A DNA stretch of 33,898 nt from Myxococcales bacterium (GTDB taxonomy: Bacteria; Myxococcota; Myxococcia; Myxococcales; Myxococcaceae). The number at the start of each line of letters is the position of its first letter. Position 1 is the stretch's first letter. Position numbers and translations under genes: made by a program. Below, piece after piece: positions 6,802-17,719 of this stretch. Location: the NCBI GenBank assembly GCA_016191815.1, contig JACPVI010000089.1, forward strand, positions 1 through 33,898, given 5' to 3'. The notes under the pieces are model-generated. The model was given only the letters and a program-made list of their open reading frames with translations. It did not search any database and was not told the origin of the DNA.

Positions 6802-7683
6802 ATGAGCGACATTCTCGTTTGCGCGAATCCGTCTGGGGCCGCGGGGCGGCGTCGGGCTTCCCTGGCGGCGGGGCTCGCGCTCATTTGCCTGGCGGTGCCG
6901 CCCGCCTCCGCGCAGGAGGCCGAGCCTTCGCCAGCGGCGCTCCTGTTCGGAAAGAAGTGCGGCGGCTGCCACACCCTCGGCCAGGGCGACCGCAACGGCC
7001 CGGACCTGCTGCACGTGGATCAGCGAAGGGACAAGGCCTGGATCTCCGGCTTCGTCCGCGACCCCTCGGCCTACTTCAACAAAGGCGACAAGGCGGCGCT
7101 GGAGCTCTTGGAGCGCTTCGACGGCATGGAGATGCCTCCGCAGTCGCTCACCGACCAGGAGTTGGAAGCGGTGCTGGCCTACGTGGCCGACTGCGGAAAG
7201 AAGGGCGGCTGCCAGGTCATCTCCGGGAAGCTCAAGCCGGCGAGTCAGGCCACTCCGGGGGAGGTCTCCTCGGGCCAGGCGCTCTTCGAAGGCAGGCAGC
7301 GGCTCTCCAAGGGGGGCCCGCCCTGCTTTAGCTGCCACAACGTCCGCGGCACCGGGCTGGTGGGCGGAGGCACCTTGGCCAAGGACCTAACCCACGTCTA
7401 CGCGCGGATGGGAGACCCCGGGCTGTCGGCGGCGCTCTCCAGCACGCCCTTCCCGCTGATGAAGGACATCTACGGCGAAGCGCCGCTCTCCACGGCGGAG
7501 GCGTTCCAGCTCAAGGCCTTCCTCTATGAGTCCTCCAAGGACGGCACCGCTCCCAGGCGCGACCGGAACTTCGTCTACGCCGGAGCGATTGGCCTCTTCC
7601 TCTCGCTCGGGCTCATCGGGCTGGTGTGGGCCGGGCGGATCCGCGGCGTGCGGCTGAAGGTGGTCAGGCGAGGAATCCCATGA
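6802..7683 (+). CDS. Membrane-anchored diheme cytochrome c, NarC-like
   Basis: The product is 293 residues. An N-terminal signal peptide follows an RRR stretch and ends near VPPASAQ (about 37). The first heme c site is CGGCH at 53-57 with likely Met ligand M111 (EMPPQ). The second is CFSCH at 175-179 with possible Met ligand M220. One C-terminal membrane helix lies at about 258-277 with a basic tail, so both hemes face the periplasm. Its TGA overlaps the narG start (ATGA 7680-7683). A cytochrome gene directly before narGHJI is the arrangement of the Thermus narCGHJIK operon, where NarC is a fourth subunit passing electrons to downstream reductases. Sequence homology to that NarC cannot be confirmed here. 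Confidence 0.85.
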   Translation: MSDILVCANPSGAAGRRRASLAAGLALICLAVPPASAQEAEPSPAALLFGKKCGGCHTLGQGDRNGPDLLHVDQRRDKAWISGFVRDPSAYFNKGDKAALELLERFDGMEMPPQSLTDQELEAVLAYVADCGKKGGCQVISGKLKPASQATPGEVSSGQALFEGRQRLSKGGPPCFSCHNVRGTGLVGGGTLAKDLTHVYARMGDPGLSAALSSTPFPLMKDIYGEAPLSTAEAFQLKAFLYESSKDGTAPRRDRNFVYAGAIGLFLSLGLIGLVWAGRIRGVRLKVVRRGIP

Positions 7684-10600
7684 GCTGGCTCAAGGACATC
7701 ATCGACCCGAAGACCCGGTCCTGGGAGGAGTTCTACCGGAACCGCTGGCAGCACGACAAAATCGTCCGCAGCACCCACGGGGTGAACTGCACCGGCGGCT
7801 GCTCCTGGAACATCCACGTCAAGGACGGGATCGTCACCTGGGAGATGCAGGCGCTGGATTACCCGCTCATCGATCCGGCCCTCCCCCCCTACGAGCCGCG
7901 CGGCTGCCAGCGGGGCATCTCCTATTCCTGGTACCTCTACAGCCCGATCCGGGTGAAGTACCCCTACGTGCGCGGCTCGCTCATCGACCTCTGGCGGGCG
8001 GCGCGGCGCAAGTTCGAGGACCCGGTGGAGGCCTGGGCGTCCATCCAGGCCGACGAGAAGGCGCGGGCCTCCTACCAGCGGGCGCGGGGGAAGGGCGGCT
8101 TCCGGCGCGCCGCCTGGGATGAGCTGAACGAGCTGATCGCCGCCGCCACCGTGTACACGGTGAAGAAGCACGGCCCCGACCGGGTGGTGGGCTTCTCGCC
8201 CATCCCGGCGATGTCGATGCTCTCCTACGCCTCCGGCTCGCGCTTCCTCCAGCTCATCGGCGGGGTCAACCTCTCCTTCTACGACTGGTACTGCGACCTG
8301 CCGCCGGCCTCGCCGGAAATCTGGGGCGAGCAGACCGACGTGGCCGAGTCGGCCGATTGGTACAACTCCAAGTTCATCGCGGTGATGGGGGCGAACCTCA
8401 ACATGACGAGGACCCCCGACTGCCACTTCGCCGCCGAGGCCCGCCACAACGGCTCGAAGATGGTGGTGTTCGCGCCGGACTTCTCGCAGGTCTCCAAGTA
8501 CGCGGATCAGTGGATCCCCATCCACGCCGGGCAGGACGGCGCCTTCTGGATGGCGGTCTGCCACGTCCTTCTCTCCGAGTTCCACGTCCAGAAGCCCACC
8601 CGCTACTTCCTCGAGTACCTCAAGCGGTACACCGACTCGCCGCTCTTGGTGGAGCTGGAGCAGGACGAGGCCGGCTACCGGCCGGGACGCCTCTTGCGCG
8701 CCGCCCGCCTGGAGCGCTACCGGGGCGAAGAGAACGGGGAATGGAAGTTCCTGGTCCTCGACGAGAAGAGCGGCCAGCCGCGCCTGTTGGGCGGCAACGT
8801 CGGCCACCGCTGGCAGTCCAAGGGCAGCCAGTGGAACCTCAAGCTTGAAGACCCCACCGACGGCAGCCCGGTGGAGCCGGTCCTCTCCCTCCTCGAGGGC
8901 CGGGAGGCCGAGCTGCAGGTGCGCTTCCACGACTTCGCGCGCGAGCGCGAGGTGCACCGCGGCGTGCCGGTGCGTTACCTCCAGACCGCCACCGGAAAGG
9001 TGCCGGTGGCCACGGTCTACGACCTGCTCATGGCCGAGCTCGGCGTGGGCCGCGGGCTCTGTGGCGAGTACCCGGCGAGCTACGACGACGAGTCGGCGAT
9101 GTACACCCCGGCCTGGCAGGAGAAGCTCACCGGGGTCGGCCGCAACACCCTGCTCCAGTTCGCCCGCGAGTGGGCGCGGACCGCCGAGGCCACCGAAGGC
9201 AAGTGCTCCATCATCATCGGGGCCGGCATCAACCACTGGTACCACAACAACCTCATCTACCGGGCGGGCATCACCGCGCTGATGCTCACTGGCTCGGTGG
9301 GGCGCAACGGCGGCGGCCTCAACCACTACGTCGGCCAGGAGAAGCTGGCCCCGATGGCGAGCTGGTCCTGCCTGGCCTTCGCCCGGGACTGGGGGGTGCC
9401 GCCCAGGCTGCAGAACGCCCCCTCCTGGCACTACATGCACTCGGACCAGTGGCGCTACGACTCCGGCCACTCGGCCTACGGCTCCAACCCGCCCGGCGGC
9501 GGGCCGCTCACCGAGGCGCACACCGCCGACCTCCAGGCCAAGGCGGTGCGGCTGGGCTGGCTGCCCTTCTACCCGCAGTTTGCCCAGAGCAGCCTGGAGC
9601 TCTGCCGCGAGGCGATCGGCCAGGGGGCGAAGAGCGACCAGGAAATCCTCGACCGGGTGGCGCGGCGTATCGGCTCGCGCCAGCTCAAGTTCGCCGCGGA
9701 GGAGGTGGACCGCCCCGACTGCTGGCCCAGGCTGTGGTTCATCTGGCGGGGCAACGCGCTCATGTCCTCCGCCAAGGGGCACGAGTTCTTCCTCAAGCAC
9801 TACCTCGGCACCCACCACAACGAGATCGCCGCCGAGCTGGGGCAGGGGAAGGTGCGCGAAGTGGAGTGGGCCCAGGCGGCGCCCAAGGGGAAGATGGACC
9901 TGGTCGTCGACCTCAACTTCCGGATGGACACCTCCGCGCTGTACTCGGACATCGTCCTCCCGGCGGCCACCTGGTACGAGAAGGCCGACCTCAACTCCAC
10001 CGACCTCCACTCCTTCATCCATCCGCTCTCCGAGGCGGTGCCTCCGGCCTGGGAGTCCAAAAGCGACTGGGACATCTTCAAGGGACTGGCCAGGGAGGTC
10101 TCCAAGCTCGCCCGGAGGCACCTCCCCGAGCCGGTGAAGGACCTGGTGGCGACTCCGCTCGCCCACGACAGCCCCGACGAGATTTCCCAGCAGCAGATCC
10201 GCGACTGGGCGCAAGGGGAGTGTGAGTACCTGCCGGGGAAGACCGGCCCGCGGCTCTCGGTGGTGGAGCGCGACTACGTCCGGCTCTACGAGCGCTTCGT
10301 GGCCTTCGGGCCCAAGGCGAAGAAGGACGGCCTTTCCGCCCACGGGGTGAAGTACGGCATCGAGGACTTCTACGACGAGCTGGTGAGGGACGGCCCCACG
10401 GTGCTCACCTCCGCCGGCCGCTGCCCCTCGCTGGAGCAGGCGCAGGAGGCGGCCAACCTCATCCTCACCCTGGCGCCGGAGACGAACGGCGAGCTGGCCT
10501 ACCGCGCCTACCAGTTCATCGAGAAGAAGACCGGCCTCGCCCTGGCCGACCTCGCGGAAGGGAGCCGGCAGGTCCGCACCACCTACCGGATGCTCCAGTC

Positions 10601-11297
10601 CCAGCCGCGGCGGCTGCTCAACAGCCCCTGCTGGTCGGGGCTGATGAACGGCGGGCGGGCCTACTCCGCCTTCACCTACAACGTGGACCGCCAGGTGCCC
10701 TGGCGGACTCTCACCGGGCGCCAGCAGTTCTACCTGGACCACGAGGGCTACCTGGCCTTCGGCGAGCACCTGCCCACCTACAAGCCGTCGCCCAGGCCGA
10801 AGCACTACGGAGACTTGGTGAAGAGCCAGGAGGTGGGCCCCACCAAGGTCCTCAACTTCCTCACCCCGCACGGCAAGTGGCACATCCACTCCACCTACGG
10901 GGACACCCACCGGATGATGACGCTCAGCCGCGGCTGCGAGCCCCTGTGGCTGAACGACGAGGACGCCGCGGAGATCGGCATCCATGACAACGACTGGGTG
11001 GAGGTGCACAACGACAACGGAGTGGTGTGCACAAGGGCCAACGTCTCGGCCCGCATCCCGCGGGGAGTGTGCATCCAGTACCACTCGCCCGAGCGGACGC
11101 TGAACGTGCCCAAGTCGCCTTTGCGAGGCAACCGCCGCGCCGGCGGCCACAACAGCCTCACCCGGGTGCGGCTCAAGCCGCTCTTGATGATGGGCGGCTA
11201 CGGGCAGTTCACCTACCACTTCAACTACTGGGGCCCGACCGGCGTGAACCGCGACACCTTCGTGATGGTGCGCAAGCTGGACCAGGTGACTTTCTAG
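7680..11297 (+). CDS. narG: Respiratory nitrate reductase alpha subunit (molybdopterin catalytic subunit)
   Basis: The protein has 1,205 residues, close to the usual ~1,200-1,250. Near the N-terminus lie [19 protein letters not shown] and EPRGC, with H33, C37, C41 and C76 positioned as ligands of the FS0 [4Fe-4S] cluster. [20 protein letters not shown] around residues 198-216 contains the conserved Asp that binds molybdenum in membrane nitrate reductases. There is no cleavable Tat signal, so it is predicted to sit on the cytoplasmic face with NarH, reducing nitrate to nitrite with electrons from quinol via NarI. ATG 7680 overlaps the cytochrome stop; narH follows 9 bases after the stop. Confidence 0.97.
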   Translation: MSWLKDIIDPKTRSWEEFYRNRWQHDKIVRSTHGVNCTGGCSWNIHVKDGIVTWEMQALDYPLIDPALPPYEPRGCQRGISYSWYLYSPIRVKYPYVRGSLIDLWRAARRKFEDPVEAWASIQADEKARASYQRARGKGGFRRAAWDELNELIAAATVYTVKKHGPDRVVGFSPIPAMSMLSYASGSRFLQLIGGVNLSFYDWYCDLPPASPEIWGEQTDVAESADWYNSKFIAVMGANLNMTRTPDCHFAAEARHNGSKMVVFAPDFSQVSKYADQWIPIHAGQDGAFWMAVCHVLLSEFHVQKPTRYFLEYLKRYTDSPLLVELEQDEAGYRPGRLLRAARLERYRGEENGEWKFLVLDEKSGQPRLLGGNVGHRWQSKGSQWNLKLEDPTDGSPVEPVLSLLEGREAELQVRFHDFAREREVHRGVPVRYLQTATGKVPVATVYDLLMAELGVGRGLCGEYPASYDDESAMYTPAWQEKLTGVGRNTLLQFAREWARTAEATEGKCSIIIGAGINHWYHNNLIYRAGITALMLTGSVGRNGGGLNHYVGQEKLAPMASWSCLAFARDWGVPPRLQNAPSWHYMHSDQWRYDSGHSAYGSNPPGGGPLTEAHTADLQAKAVRLGWLPFYPQFAQSSLELCREAIGQGAKSDQEILDRVARRIGSRQLKFAAEEVDRPDCWPRLWFIWRGNALMSSAKGHEFFLKHYLGTHHNEIAAELGQGKVREVEWAQAAPKGKMDLVVDLNFRMDTSALYSDIVLPAATWYEKADLNSTDLHSFIHPLSEAVPPAWESKSDWDIFKGLAREVSKLARRHLPEPVKDLVATPLAHDSPDEISQQQIRDWAQGECEYLPGKTGPRLSVVERDYVRLYERFVAFGPKAKKDGLSAHGVKYGIEDFYDELVRDGPTVLTSAGRCPSLEQAQEAANLILTLAPETNGELAYRAYQFIEKKTGLALADLAEGSRQVRTTYRMLQSQPRRLLNSPCWSGLMNGGRAYSAFTYNVDRQVPWRTLTGRQQFYLDHEGYLAFGEHLPTYKPSPRPKHYGDLVKSQEVGPTKVLNFLTPHGKWHIHSTYGDTHRMMTLSRGCEPLWLNDEDAAEIGIHDNDWVEVHNDNGVVCTRANVSARIPRGVCIQYHSPERTLNVPKSPLRGNRRAGGHNSLTRVRLKPLLMMGGYGQFTYHFNYWGPTGVNRDTFVMVRKLDQVTF

Positions 11298-11306
11298 GAG
11301 CCCGCC

Positions 11307-12793
<1,487 letters not shown>

Positions 12794-12794
<1 letters not shown>

Positions 12795-13414
12795 TGAGCG
12801 CGCACCCCTACGAGCTGCTCTCGGCCTTGCTCGAATACCCGGACGAGTCGGCGGTGGCCCAGGCGGAGGAGTGCCGCGCCGCGCTGGCCAAGAGGAGCCC
12901 AGAGGCCGCCTCCCAGGTGGAGGGCTTCGGCCTCTTCGCCGCCAGCGCGGAGGTGCACGAGCTGGAGGAGCTGTACGTCGGCACCTTCGACTTCGAGCCG
13001 GCCCACTGCCTGGATTTGGGCAACCAGCTCTTCGGGGAGAGCTACAAGCGCGGGAGCTTCTTGGTCTCGGTGCAAGAGGCGGTGAAGGAGGCGGGAGTGG
13101 AGTTCGGCGGGAAGCTCGCCGACCACCTCACCGTGGTGTTGCGGCTCCTCATCCGGCTGGAGCCAGCCCGGGCCCGCTCGCTGGTGGACGAGGCGGTGCT
13201 CCCGGCGGTGGACAAGGTGCTGGGGACGATGCGGGACGCCTCCAATCCCTACCGGATGCTCCTCGAGGCGGTGAAGGCGGTGCTGGCGGCGGACTACGGC
13301 ATCCAGCACATCCGCCCGGTGCCGGAGGCGCGCCCGCTCGAGCTGCCCGGAGCGGTTCCGCCGGGGCCGCCGCTTATGGCCAACCGGCACGAAGAGGAAG
13401 GGAGCGCGCGATGA
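12794..13414 (+). CDS. narJ: Nitrate reductase assembly chaperone
   Basis: The product is 206 residues, mostly helical, of the NarJ/TorD chaperone family. It has the typical N-terminal YELLSALLEYPDE and the central ELEELYVGTFDFEPAHCLDLGNQLFGE, the conserved YVxTFDFxxxxxLYLT-type region. It is expected to act in the cytoplasm, loading the molybdenum cofactor into NarG and timing membrane attachment. It overlaps narH by one base and narI by four (ATGA 13411-13414). The C-terminus is Pro-rich (PLELPGAVPPGPPL) and probably disordered. Confidence 0.92.
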
Positions 13415-14100
13415 GCTACGTCCTGTTCGGGGCCTTCCCCTATGTCGCGGTGGTGCTGCTCCTGCTCATCTCCATCCAGCGCTACCGGGTCAACCAGTTC
13501 ACCATCTCCAGTCTCTCCTCGCAGTTTCTGGAGAGCGAGAAGCTCTTCTGGGGCTCGGTGCCCTTCCACCTGGGAATCCTGGTGCTGTTCTTTGGGCACC
13601 TGATCGGCTTCCTCATCCCCCGGGAGGTGCAGCTCTTCGCCAGCTCTCCCCTGAGACTCTTGGTGCTCGAGCTGACCGGCTTCGTGGCGGCGCTGCTCTT
13701 CGCGGTGGGGCTGGTCCTGCTCATCCACCGCCGGCTCACCTCCAAGCGGCTGCGGGAAGTCACCACCTTCTCCGACTACCTGGTCTACGGGCTGCTGCTC
13801 TTCCAGGCCGCCACCGGCCTGTACATCGCGCTCTTCTTGCGCTGGGGCACCGCCTGGTACGTGCAGGTGGCGGTCCCCTACCTGCACTCGCTCTTCCTGT
13901 TCCAGCCGGACGTGGCGCGGATCAGCAGCGTGCCCGTGATGGTGCAGGCCCACATCCTGGGGGCCTTCACCCTCTTCGCGGTCTTCTCCTTCACCCGGCT
14001 GATGCACGTCCTGGTGGTGCCCATTCCTTACCTGTGGCGGCGAACCCAGCTCGTCATCTGGAACCGCGACCGCCACGCCGTCCGCAAGGTGGAGGGCTAA
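13411..14100 (+). CDS. narI: Respiratory nitrate reductase gamma subunit (cytochrome b)
   Basis: The 229-residue membrane protein has five predicted helices. The four heme-b ligand histidines are in place: H53 and H63 (PFHLGILVLFFGHLIGF) and H181 and H199 (QAHILGAFTLFAVFSFTRLMHV). It oxidises quinol on the periplasmic side and anchors NarGH. The basic C-terminal tail WRRTQLVIWNRDRHAVRK lies in the cytoplasm, as usual. It ends with TAA three bases before the next start. Confidence 0.96.
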   Translation: MSYVLFGAFPYVAVVLLLLISIQRYRVNQFTISSLSSQFLESEKLFWGSVPFHLGILVLFFGHLIGFLIPREVQLFASSPLRLLVLELTGFVAALLFAVGLVLLIHRRLTSKRLREVTTFSDYLVYGLLLFQAATGLYIALFLRWGTAWYVQVAVPYLHSLFLFQPDVARISSVPVMVQAHILGAFTLFAVFSFTRLMHVLVVPIPYLWRRTQLVIWNRDRHAVRKVEG

Positions 14101-14103
14101 GCC

Positions 14104-15645
14104 ATGAGCGAGGCGCGCAAGGCAAACGCAGTCCTCTCGATGAACACCCTCGCGTTCACCGCCTGCTTCGCGGTGTGGATGATGAACGGGGTGCTCGTCA
14201 CCTTCCTGGCCGACAACCGCATCTTCCTCTTCGACAAGGTGCAGATTGGCTGGCTGATGGGCATTCCGGTCTTGACCGGCTCGCTCGTCCGCCTTCCGGT
14301 GGGGCTGCTCACCGACCGGTACGGAGGGCGCATCGTCTTCCCGGCGGTGATGCTGGTCTCCGCCGCCGCCTGTCTGGGCCTCGCCCACGCCCAGACTTTC
14401 GCCGGCTTCGCGCTCGGCTCTTTGGGCTTCGGGCTCGCCGGCACCGGCTTCGCCACCGGCATCGCCTACACCTCGGTGTGGTTCCCCAAGGAAAAGCAAG
14501 GCACCGCGCTCGGCATCTTCGGAGTGGGCAACGCCGGCTCCGCGCTCACCAGCATCGGCGCTCCCTTCGTCCTGCGCTGGCTCACCCAGGCCGGCGCCAA
14601 CCCCGAGGGATGGCGGAACCTCCCCCGGCTGTACGCGGCGCTGCTCTTGGGGATGACGGTGGTCTTCATCCTCTTCACCACCAACAAGCGGCCGGCCGGA
14701 GGAAAGGTGCGGACTCTCTCCGAGCAGCTCTCCCCGCTCCGCTCGATGCGGGTGTGGCGCTTCGGCCTCTACTACTTCCTGGTCTTCGGCGGCTTCGTCG
14801 CCCTGGCCCAGTGGCTCATCCCCTACTACGTGAGCGCCTACGGCAGCTCGCTCGCGCTCGCGGGGATTCTGGCCTCCATCTTCAGCCTGCCCTCGGGAGT
14901 CATCCGGGCGCTGGGCGGGTGGATGTCCGACAAGCTCGGGGCCCGCACCACCATTTACTGGGTGCTGGGGGCCTGCGCGCTCTCCTGCGCCCTCTTGGTG
15001 GCGCCGAGGATGGACATCACCTCGCCCGGCGAAGGGGTGATGTCCACCGTGGCCGGCACGGTCACCCGCGTCAGTCCCACCGAGGTGGCGGTGGGCGAGA
15101 AGAGCTTCCCCTTGCGCTCCGACCGGCGGGAGCAAATCGAGGAAGGTCAGCTCGTGCTCCCCCGGGCCGAGTTCTGGCAGGAACCGGTGGTCCAGGTGGG
15201 GCAAGTGGTGAAGAAAAAGGAGCTGCTCGCCCGCGGCGTCACCCACATCTTCTTCCAGGCCAACGTGTGGATTTTCACCGCGCTGGTCTTCGTGCTCGGC
15301 ATCGCGATGGGGATCGGCAAGGCTGCGGTCTACAAGTACATCCCCGATTACTTCCCCAACGACGTGGGCGCGGTGGGCGGGTTGGTGGGAGTCATCGGCG
15401 GGCTAGGCGGTTTCGTCTGCCCCATCATCTTCGGTTACCTGCTCCGCGGAACCGGGCTGTGGACGAGCTGCTGGATTTTCCTCTTCCTGCTCTCGATGGC
15501 CTGCCTGGTCTGGCTGCACCTGGTGGTGCGCAAGGTGATGCGCGAGCAGGCCCCTCGCCTCGCCCAGCAACTCGATGAGCAGGCCTTCCGCTCGCTCGCG
15601 CCGGTGAGGTTCCCGGAGCAGGCGGCGAAGGGGGTGGCGTCGTGA
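14104..15645 (+). CDS. NarK-type nitrate/nitrite transporter with a soluble loop insertion
   Basis: The MFS protein has 513 residues, longer than the ~400 of NarK1-type proteins. TM5 holds IFGVGNAGSALTS and TM11 holds VGGLVGVIGGLGGF, the two Gly-rich nitrate signature motifs. Residues about 300-382 are an extra hydrophilic segment between helices (GTVTRVSPTEVAVGEKSFPL to VVQVGQVVKKKELLARG). Its strand pattern and Gly-Gln-Val-Val-Lys-Lys turn recall a small beta-barrel or biotinyl/lipoyl-like fold, but the MKM-type attachment Lys motif is absent. Its probable role is nitrate/H+ symport or nitrate/nitrite exchange. It ends in a GTGA overlap with the second transporter. Confidence 0.93.
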   Translation: MSEARKANAVLSMNTLAFTACFAVWMMNGVLVTFLADNRIFLFDKVQIGWLMGIPVLTGSLVRLPVGLLTDRYGGRIVFPAVMLVSAAACLGLAHAQTFAGFALGSLGFGLAGTGFATGIAYTSVWFPKEKQGTALGIFGVGNAGSALTSIGAPFVLRWLTQAGANPEGWRNLPRLYAALLLGMTVVFILFTTNKRPAGGKVRTLSEQLSPLRSMRVWRFGLYYFLVFGGFVALAQWLIPYYVSAYGSSLALAGILASIFSLPSGVIRALGGWMSDKLGARTTIYWVLGACALSCALLVAPRMDITSPGEGVMSTVAGTVTRVSPTEVAVGEKSFPLRSDRREQIEEGQLVLPRAEFWQEPVVQVGQVVKKKELLARGVTHIFFQANVWIFTALVFVLGIAMGIGKAAVYKYIPDYFPNDVGAVGGLVGVIGGLGGFVCPIIFGYLLRGTGLWTSCWIFLFLLSMACLVWLHLVVRKVMREQAPRLAQQLDEQAFRSLAPVRFPEQAAKGVAS

Positions 15646-17021
15646 GCGACGCGCGCTCGGCGGCGACTCCCTGGGAAGTGAAGGGCTGGGGAGGTTGGCT
15701 CTCCCGCTGGGAGCCGGAGAACCACGCCTTCTGGCAGGCGGCCGGGAGCCGGGTGGCCTGGAGGACCTTGACGCTCACCACGGTGAGCCTGGTGCTCTCC
15801 TTCGCCACTTGGTTCGTGGTGAGCGCGCTGGTGGTCCGCCTCCCCGGAGTCGGCTTCCAGTTCGACACCATGCAGCTGTTCTGGCTCGCCGCGATGCCCG
15901 GCCTGGCGGGAGGGACGCTGCGCATCATCCACAGCTTCCTTATCCCGATGTACGGGAGCCGGCTGGTGATTGGAATCGCCACCCTGCTCAAGCTGGCTCC
16001 CTGCCTTGGCCTGGCGCTGGCGGTGATGAACCCGGCGACGCCCTTCTGGGTGTTCATGCTCCTCGCCTTCCTGGCGGGAATGGGCGGAGGGGATTTCTCC
16101 TCGTACATGCCGAGCACCAGCCTCTTCTTCCCCAAGCGGCTGCAAGGGTCGGCGCTGGGCATCCAGGCCGGGGTGGGGAACTTCGGGGTGAGCCTGGCCC
16201 AGTTCGTCACTCCGTGGATCGTGGGCTTCGCCGCCTTCGGCTCCGTGGTGGGCGGGCCGCAACTGCTCAAGAAGGGCGAGGCGCTGGCGCCCATCTGGCT
16301 GCAGAACGCGATGCTCTGGTACGTGCCGCTGCTGGTGCTGATCGGAGCCATTTGCCTCCTCATGCTCCGGAGCGTTCCGGTGAAGGCCTCCTTCCGGGAG
16401 CAGCTGGACATCTTCCGGAACAAGCACACCTGGTTCTGCACCGCCACCTACGTGATGACCTTCGGAAGCTTCTCCGGCTTCGCGGCGGCCTTTCCGCTGA
16501 TGATCAAGACCATCTACGGTGGCTTTCCGGGCGCGCCGGATCCGCTCGCCTACGCCTTTCTGGGGCCGCTGATCGGCTCGGCGACACGGGTGGGCTTCGG
16601 CTTCGTGGCGGACAAGGTGGGCGGGGCCATCCTCACCCACCTCGCGGGGCTGGCGCTGCTCATCACCAGCGTGGCGCTGGTCTTCTCCGGGGCGCTCACT
16701 CCCAGCTCGCTGGAGCAGTTCCCCCTCTTCGTGGCGCTGATGCTGACCCTCTTCCTCGCCTCCGGAGTGGGGAACGCCTCCACCTTCCGGCAGTACCCCA
16801 TCATCTTCTCCCACTCGCCGAGGCAAGGCGCCCAGGTGCTCGGCTGGACCGCCGCGGTGGCGGCCTACGGGCCGTTCGTCTTCTCCTCGCTGGTGGGGGC
16901 CTCCATCAGCAGCACCGGCTCGGCGGGCAGCTTCTTCGTCGGCGCGGCGGCCTTCTACCTGGCGGCCACCGCCATCAACTGGTGGTTCTACACGAGGAAA
17001 GGATGCGAGCGACCGTCGTAG
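15642..17021 (+). CDS. narK: Second NarK-type nitrate/nitrite transporter (E. coli NarK-like)
   Basis: The MFS protein has 459 residues and starts at GTG 15642 inside the previous stop. It aligns by eye with E. coli NarK/NarU: the cytoplasmic lead WEPENHAFWQAAGSRVAWRT, FFPKRLQGSALGIQAGVGNFGVSLAQ in TM5, LRSVPVKASFREQLDIFRNKHTW in the central loop, and LGWTAAVAAYGPFVF in TM11. Twelve helices are expected. Paired transporters of this kind usually divide nitrate import and nitrite export. The ActA frame begins at 17003, inside its last codons. Confidence 0.94.
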   Translation: MSDARSAATPWEVKGWGGWLSRWEPENHAFWQAAGSRVAWRTLTLTTVSLVLSFATWFVVSALVVRLPGVGFQFDTMQLFWLAAMPGLAGGTLRIIHSFLIPMYGSRLVIGIATLLKLAPCLGLALAVMNPATPFWVFMLLAFLAGMGGGDFSSYMPSTSLFFPKRLQGSALGIQAGVGNFGVSLAQFVTPWIVGFAAFGSVVGGPQLLKKGEALAPIWLQNAMLWYVPLLVLIGAICLLMLRSVPVKASFREQLDIFRNKHTWFCTATYVMTFGSFSGFAAAFPLMIKTIYGGFPGAPDPLAYAFLGPLIGSATRVGFGFVADKVGGAILTHLAGLALLITSVALVFSGALTPSSLEQFPLFVALMLTLFLASGVGNASTFRQYPIIFSHSPRQGAQVLGWTAAVAAYGPFVFSSLVGASISSTGSAGSFFVGAAAFYLAATAINWWFYTRKGCERPS

Positions 17022-17716
17022 CAGCCCCGGGCGCGAGCGTTGACGTGGACGGCGACGTGGACGGCGCTACTCGTCGCCGTCGCCGTCGCCGTCAACGTTC
17101 ACGACCACGACCACGACCACGTCGTTCACGAACACGTCCACAACGGCGAACGGCGAACGACGGGAAGAACGTCGGCCTTTGGAGCCTTGGCGCGCTCCGC
17201 GGAAGATGGGCGCTCCTGGCCGCCGCCTGCGCCTTTCTCGCCGGCTGCTCGGTGGGGAGCCAGCAGGGCTACGCGCCCGTGCAGCCGGTCGCCTTCTCCC
17301 ACGCGCTGCACGCGGGCGAGCACAAGCTGGACTGCCGCTATTGCCACTTCGGCGCGGAGAAGAGCCGCCACGCCGGAGTGCCTCCCCTGGAGGTGTGCAT
17401 GAATTGCCACTCCCAGGTGAAGAAGGACTCCCCGGAAGTCCAGAAGCTCGCCTCGGCCTTCGAAGCGGAGCAGCCCATCGAATGGGTGAAGGTCCACCGG
17501 CTGCCGGACCACGCGTTCTTCAGCCACGCGAGCCACCTCTCCGCCCAGGTGAAGTGCCAGAGCTGCCACGGCTCGGTGGAGACGATGGTCCGCATCGAGC
17601 AGGTGGAGCCGATGACGATGGGCTGGTGTCTCGAGTGCCACCGCTCGATGGGGAAGCCGCCTCCCGAGGCGCCGGCATCCGCTCCCCCCACCGACTGCTC
17701 CGCCTGCCACCGCTAG
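17003..17716 (+). CDS. actA: Alternative complex III pentaheme cytochrome c subunit ActA, with an odd N-terminal extension
   Basis: Five heme c motifs lie in order: CRYCH 111-115, CMNCH 132-136, CQSCH 185-189, CLECH 209-213 and CSACH 232-236. This is the hallmark of ActA, which takes electrons from quinol oxidation in ACIII on the periplasmic side. A lipoprotein signal, RGRWALLAAACAFLAGC, ends at C82. It is preceded by about 64 unexpected residues (DVDGDVDG, then a run of seven Arg and RPRPRPRR) encoded by repeat DNA. No ATG, GTG or TTG occurs in frame between the repeat and the signal peptide. The start must be ATG 17003, one of GTG 17045/17057, or non-standard. actB follows after 3 bases. 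Confidence 0.9.
   Translation: MRATVVAAPGASVDVDGDVDGATRRRRRRRQRSRPRPRPRRSRTRPQRRTANDGKNVGLWSLGALRGRWALLAAACAFLAGCSVGSQQGYAPVQPVAFSHALHAGEHKLDCRYCHFGAEKSRHAGVPPLEVCMNCHSQVKKDSPEVQKLASAFEAEQPIEWVKVHRLPDHAFFSHASHLSAQVKCQSCHGSVETMVRIEQVEPMTMGWCLECHRSMGKPPPEAPASAPPTDCSACHR
17038..17097. repeat. Large imperfect hairpin of GACGGC/GACGTG hexamer repeats
   Basis: The left arm (17038-17063, starting CGTTGACGTGGACGGCGACG) and right arm (17072-17097, ending GCCGTCGCCGTCAACG) pair at 22 of 26 positions around an 8-base loop. The two internal mismatched pairs are both TG against GC. Further simple repeats follow to about 17160: GACCAC three times, then CGGCGAA twice. The element starts 16 bases after the narK stop. 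It could act as attenuator, terminator or mRNA-stability structure between the nar and act genes. Confidence 0.75.
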
Positions 17717-17719
17717 CCC

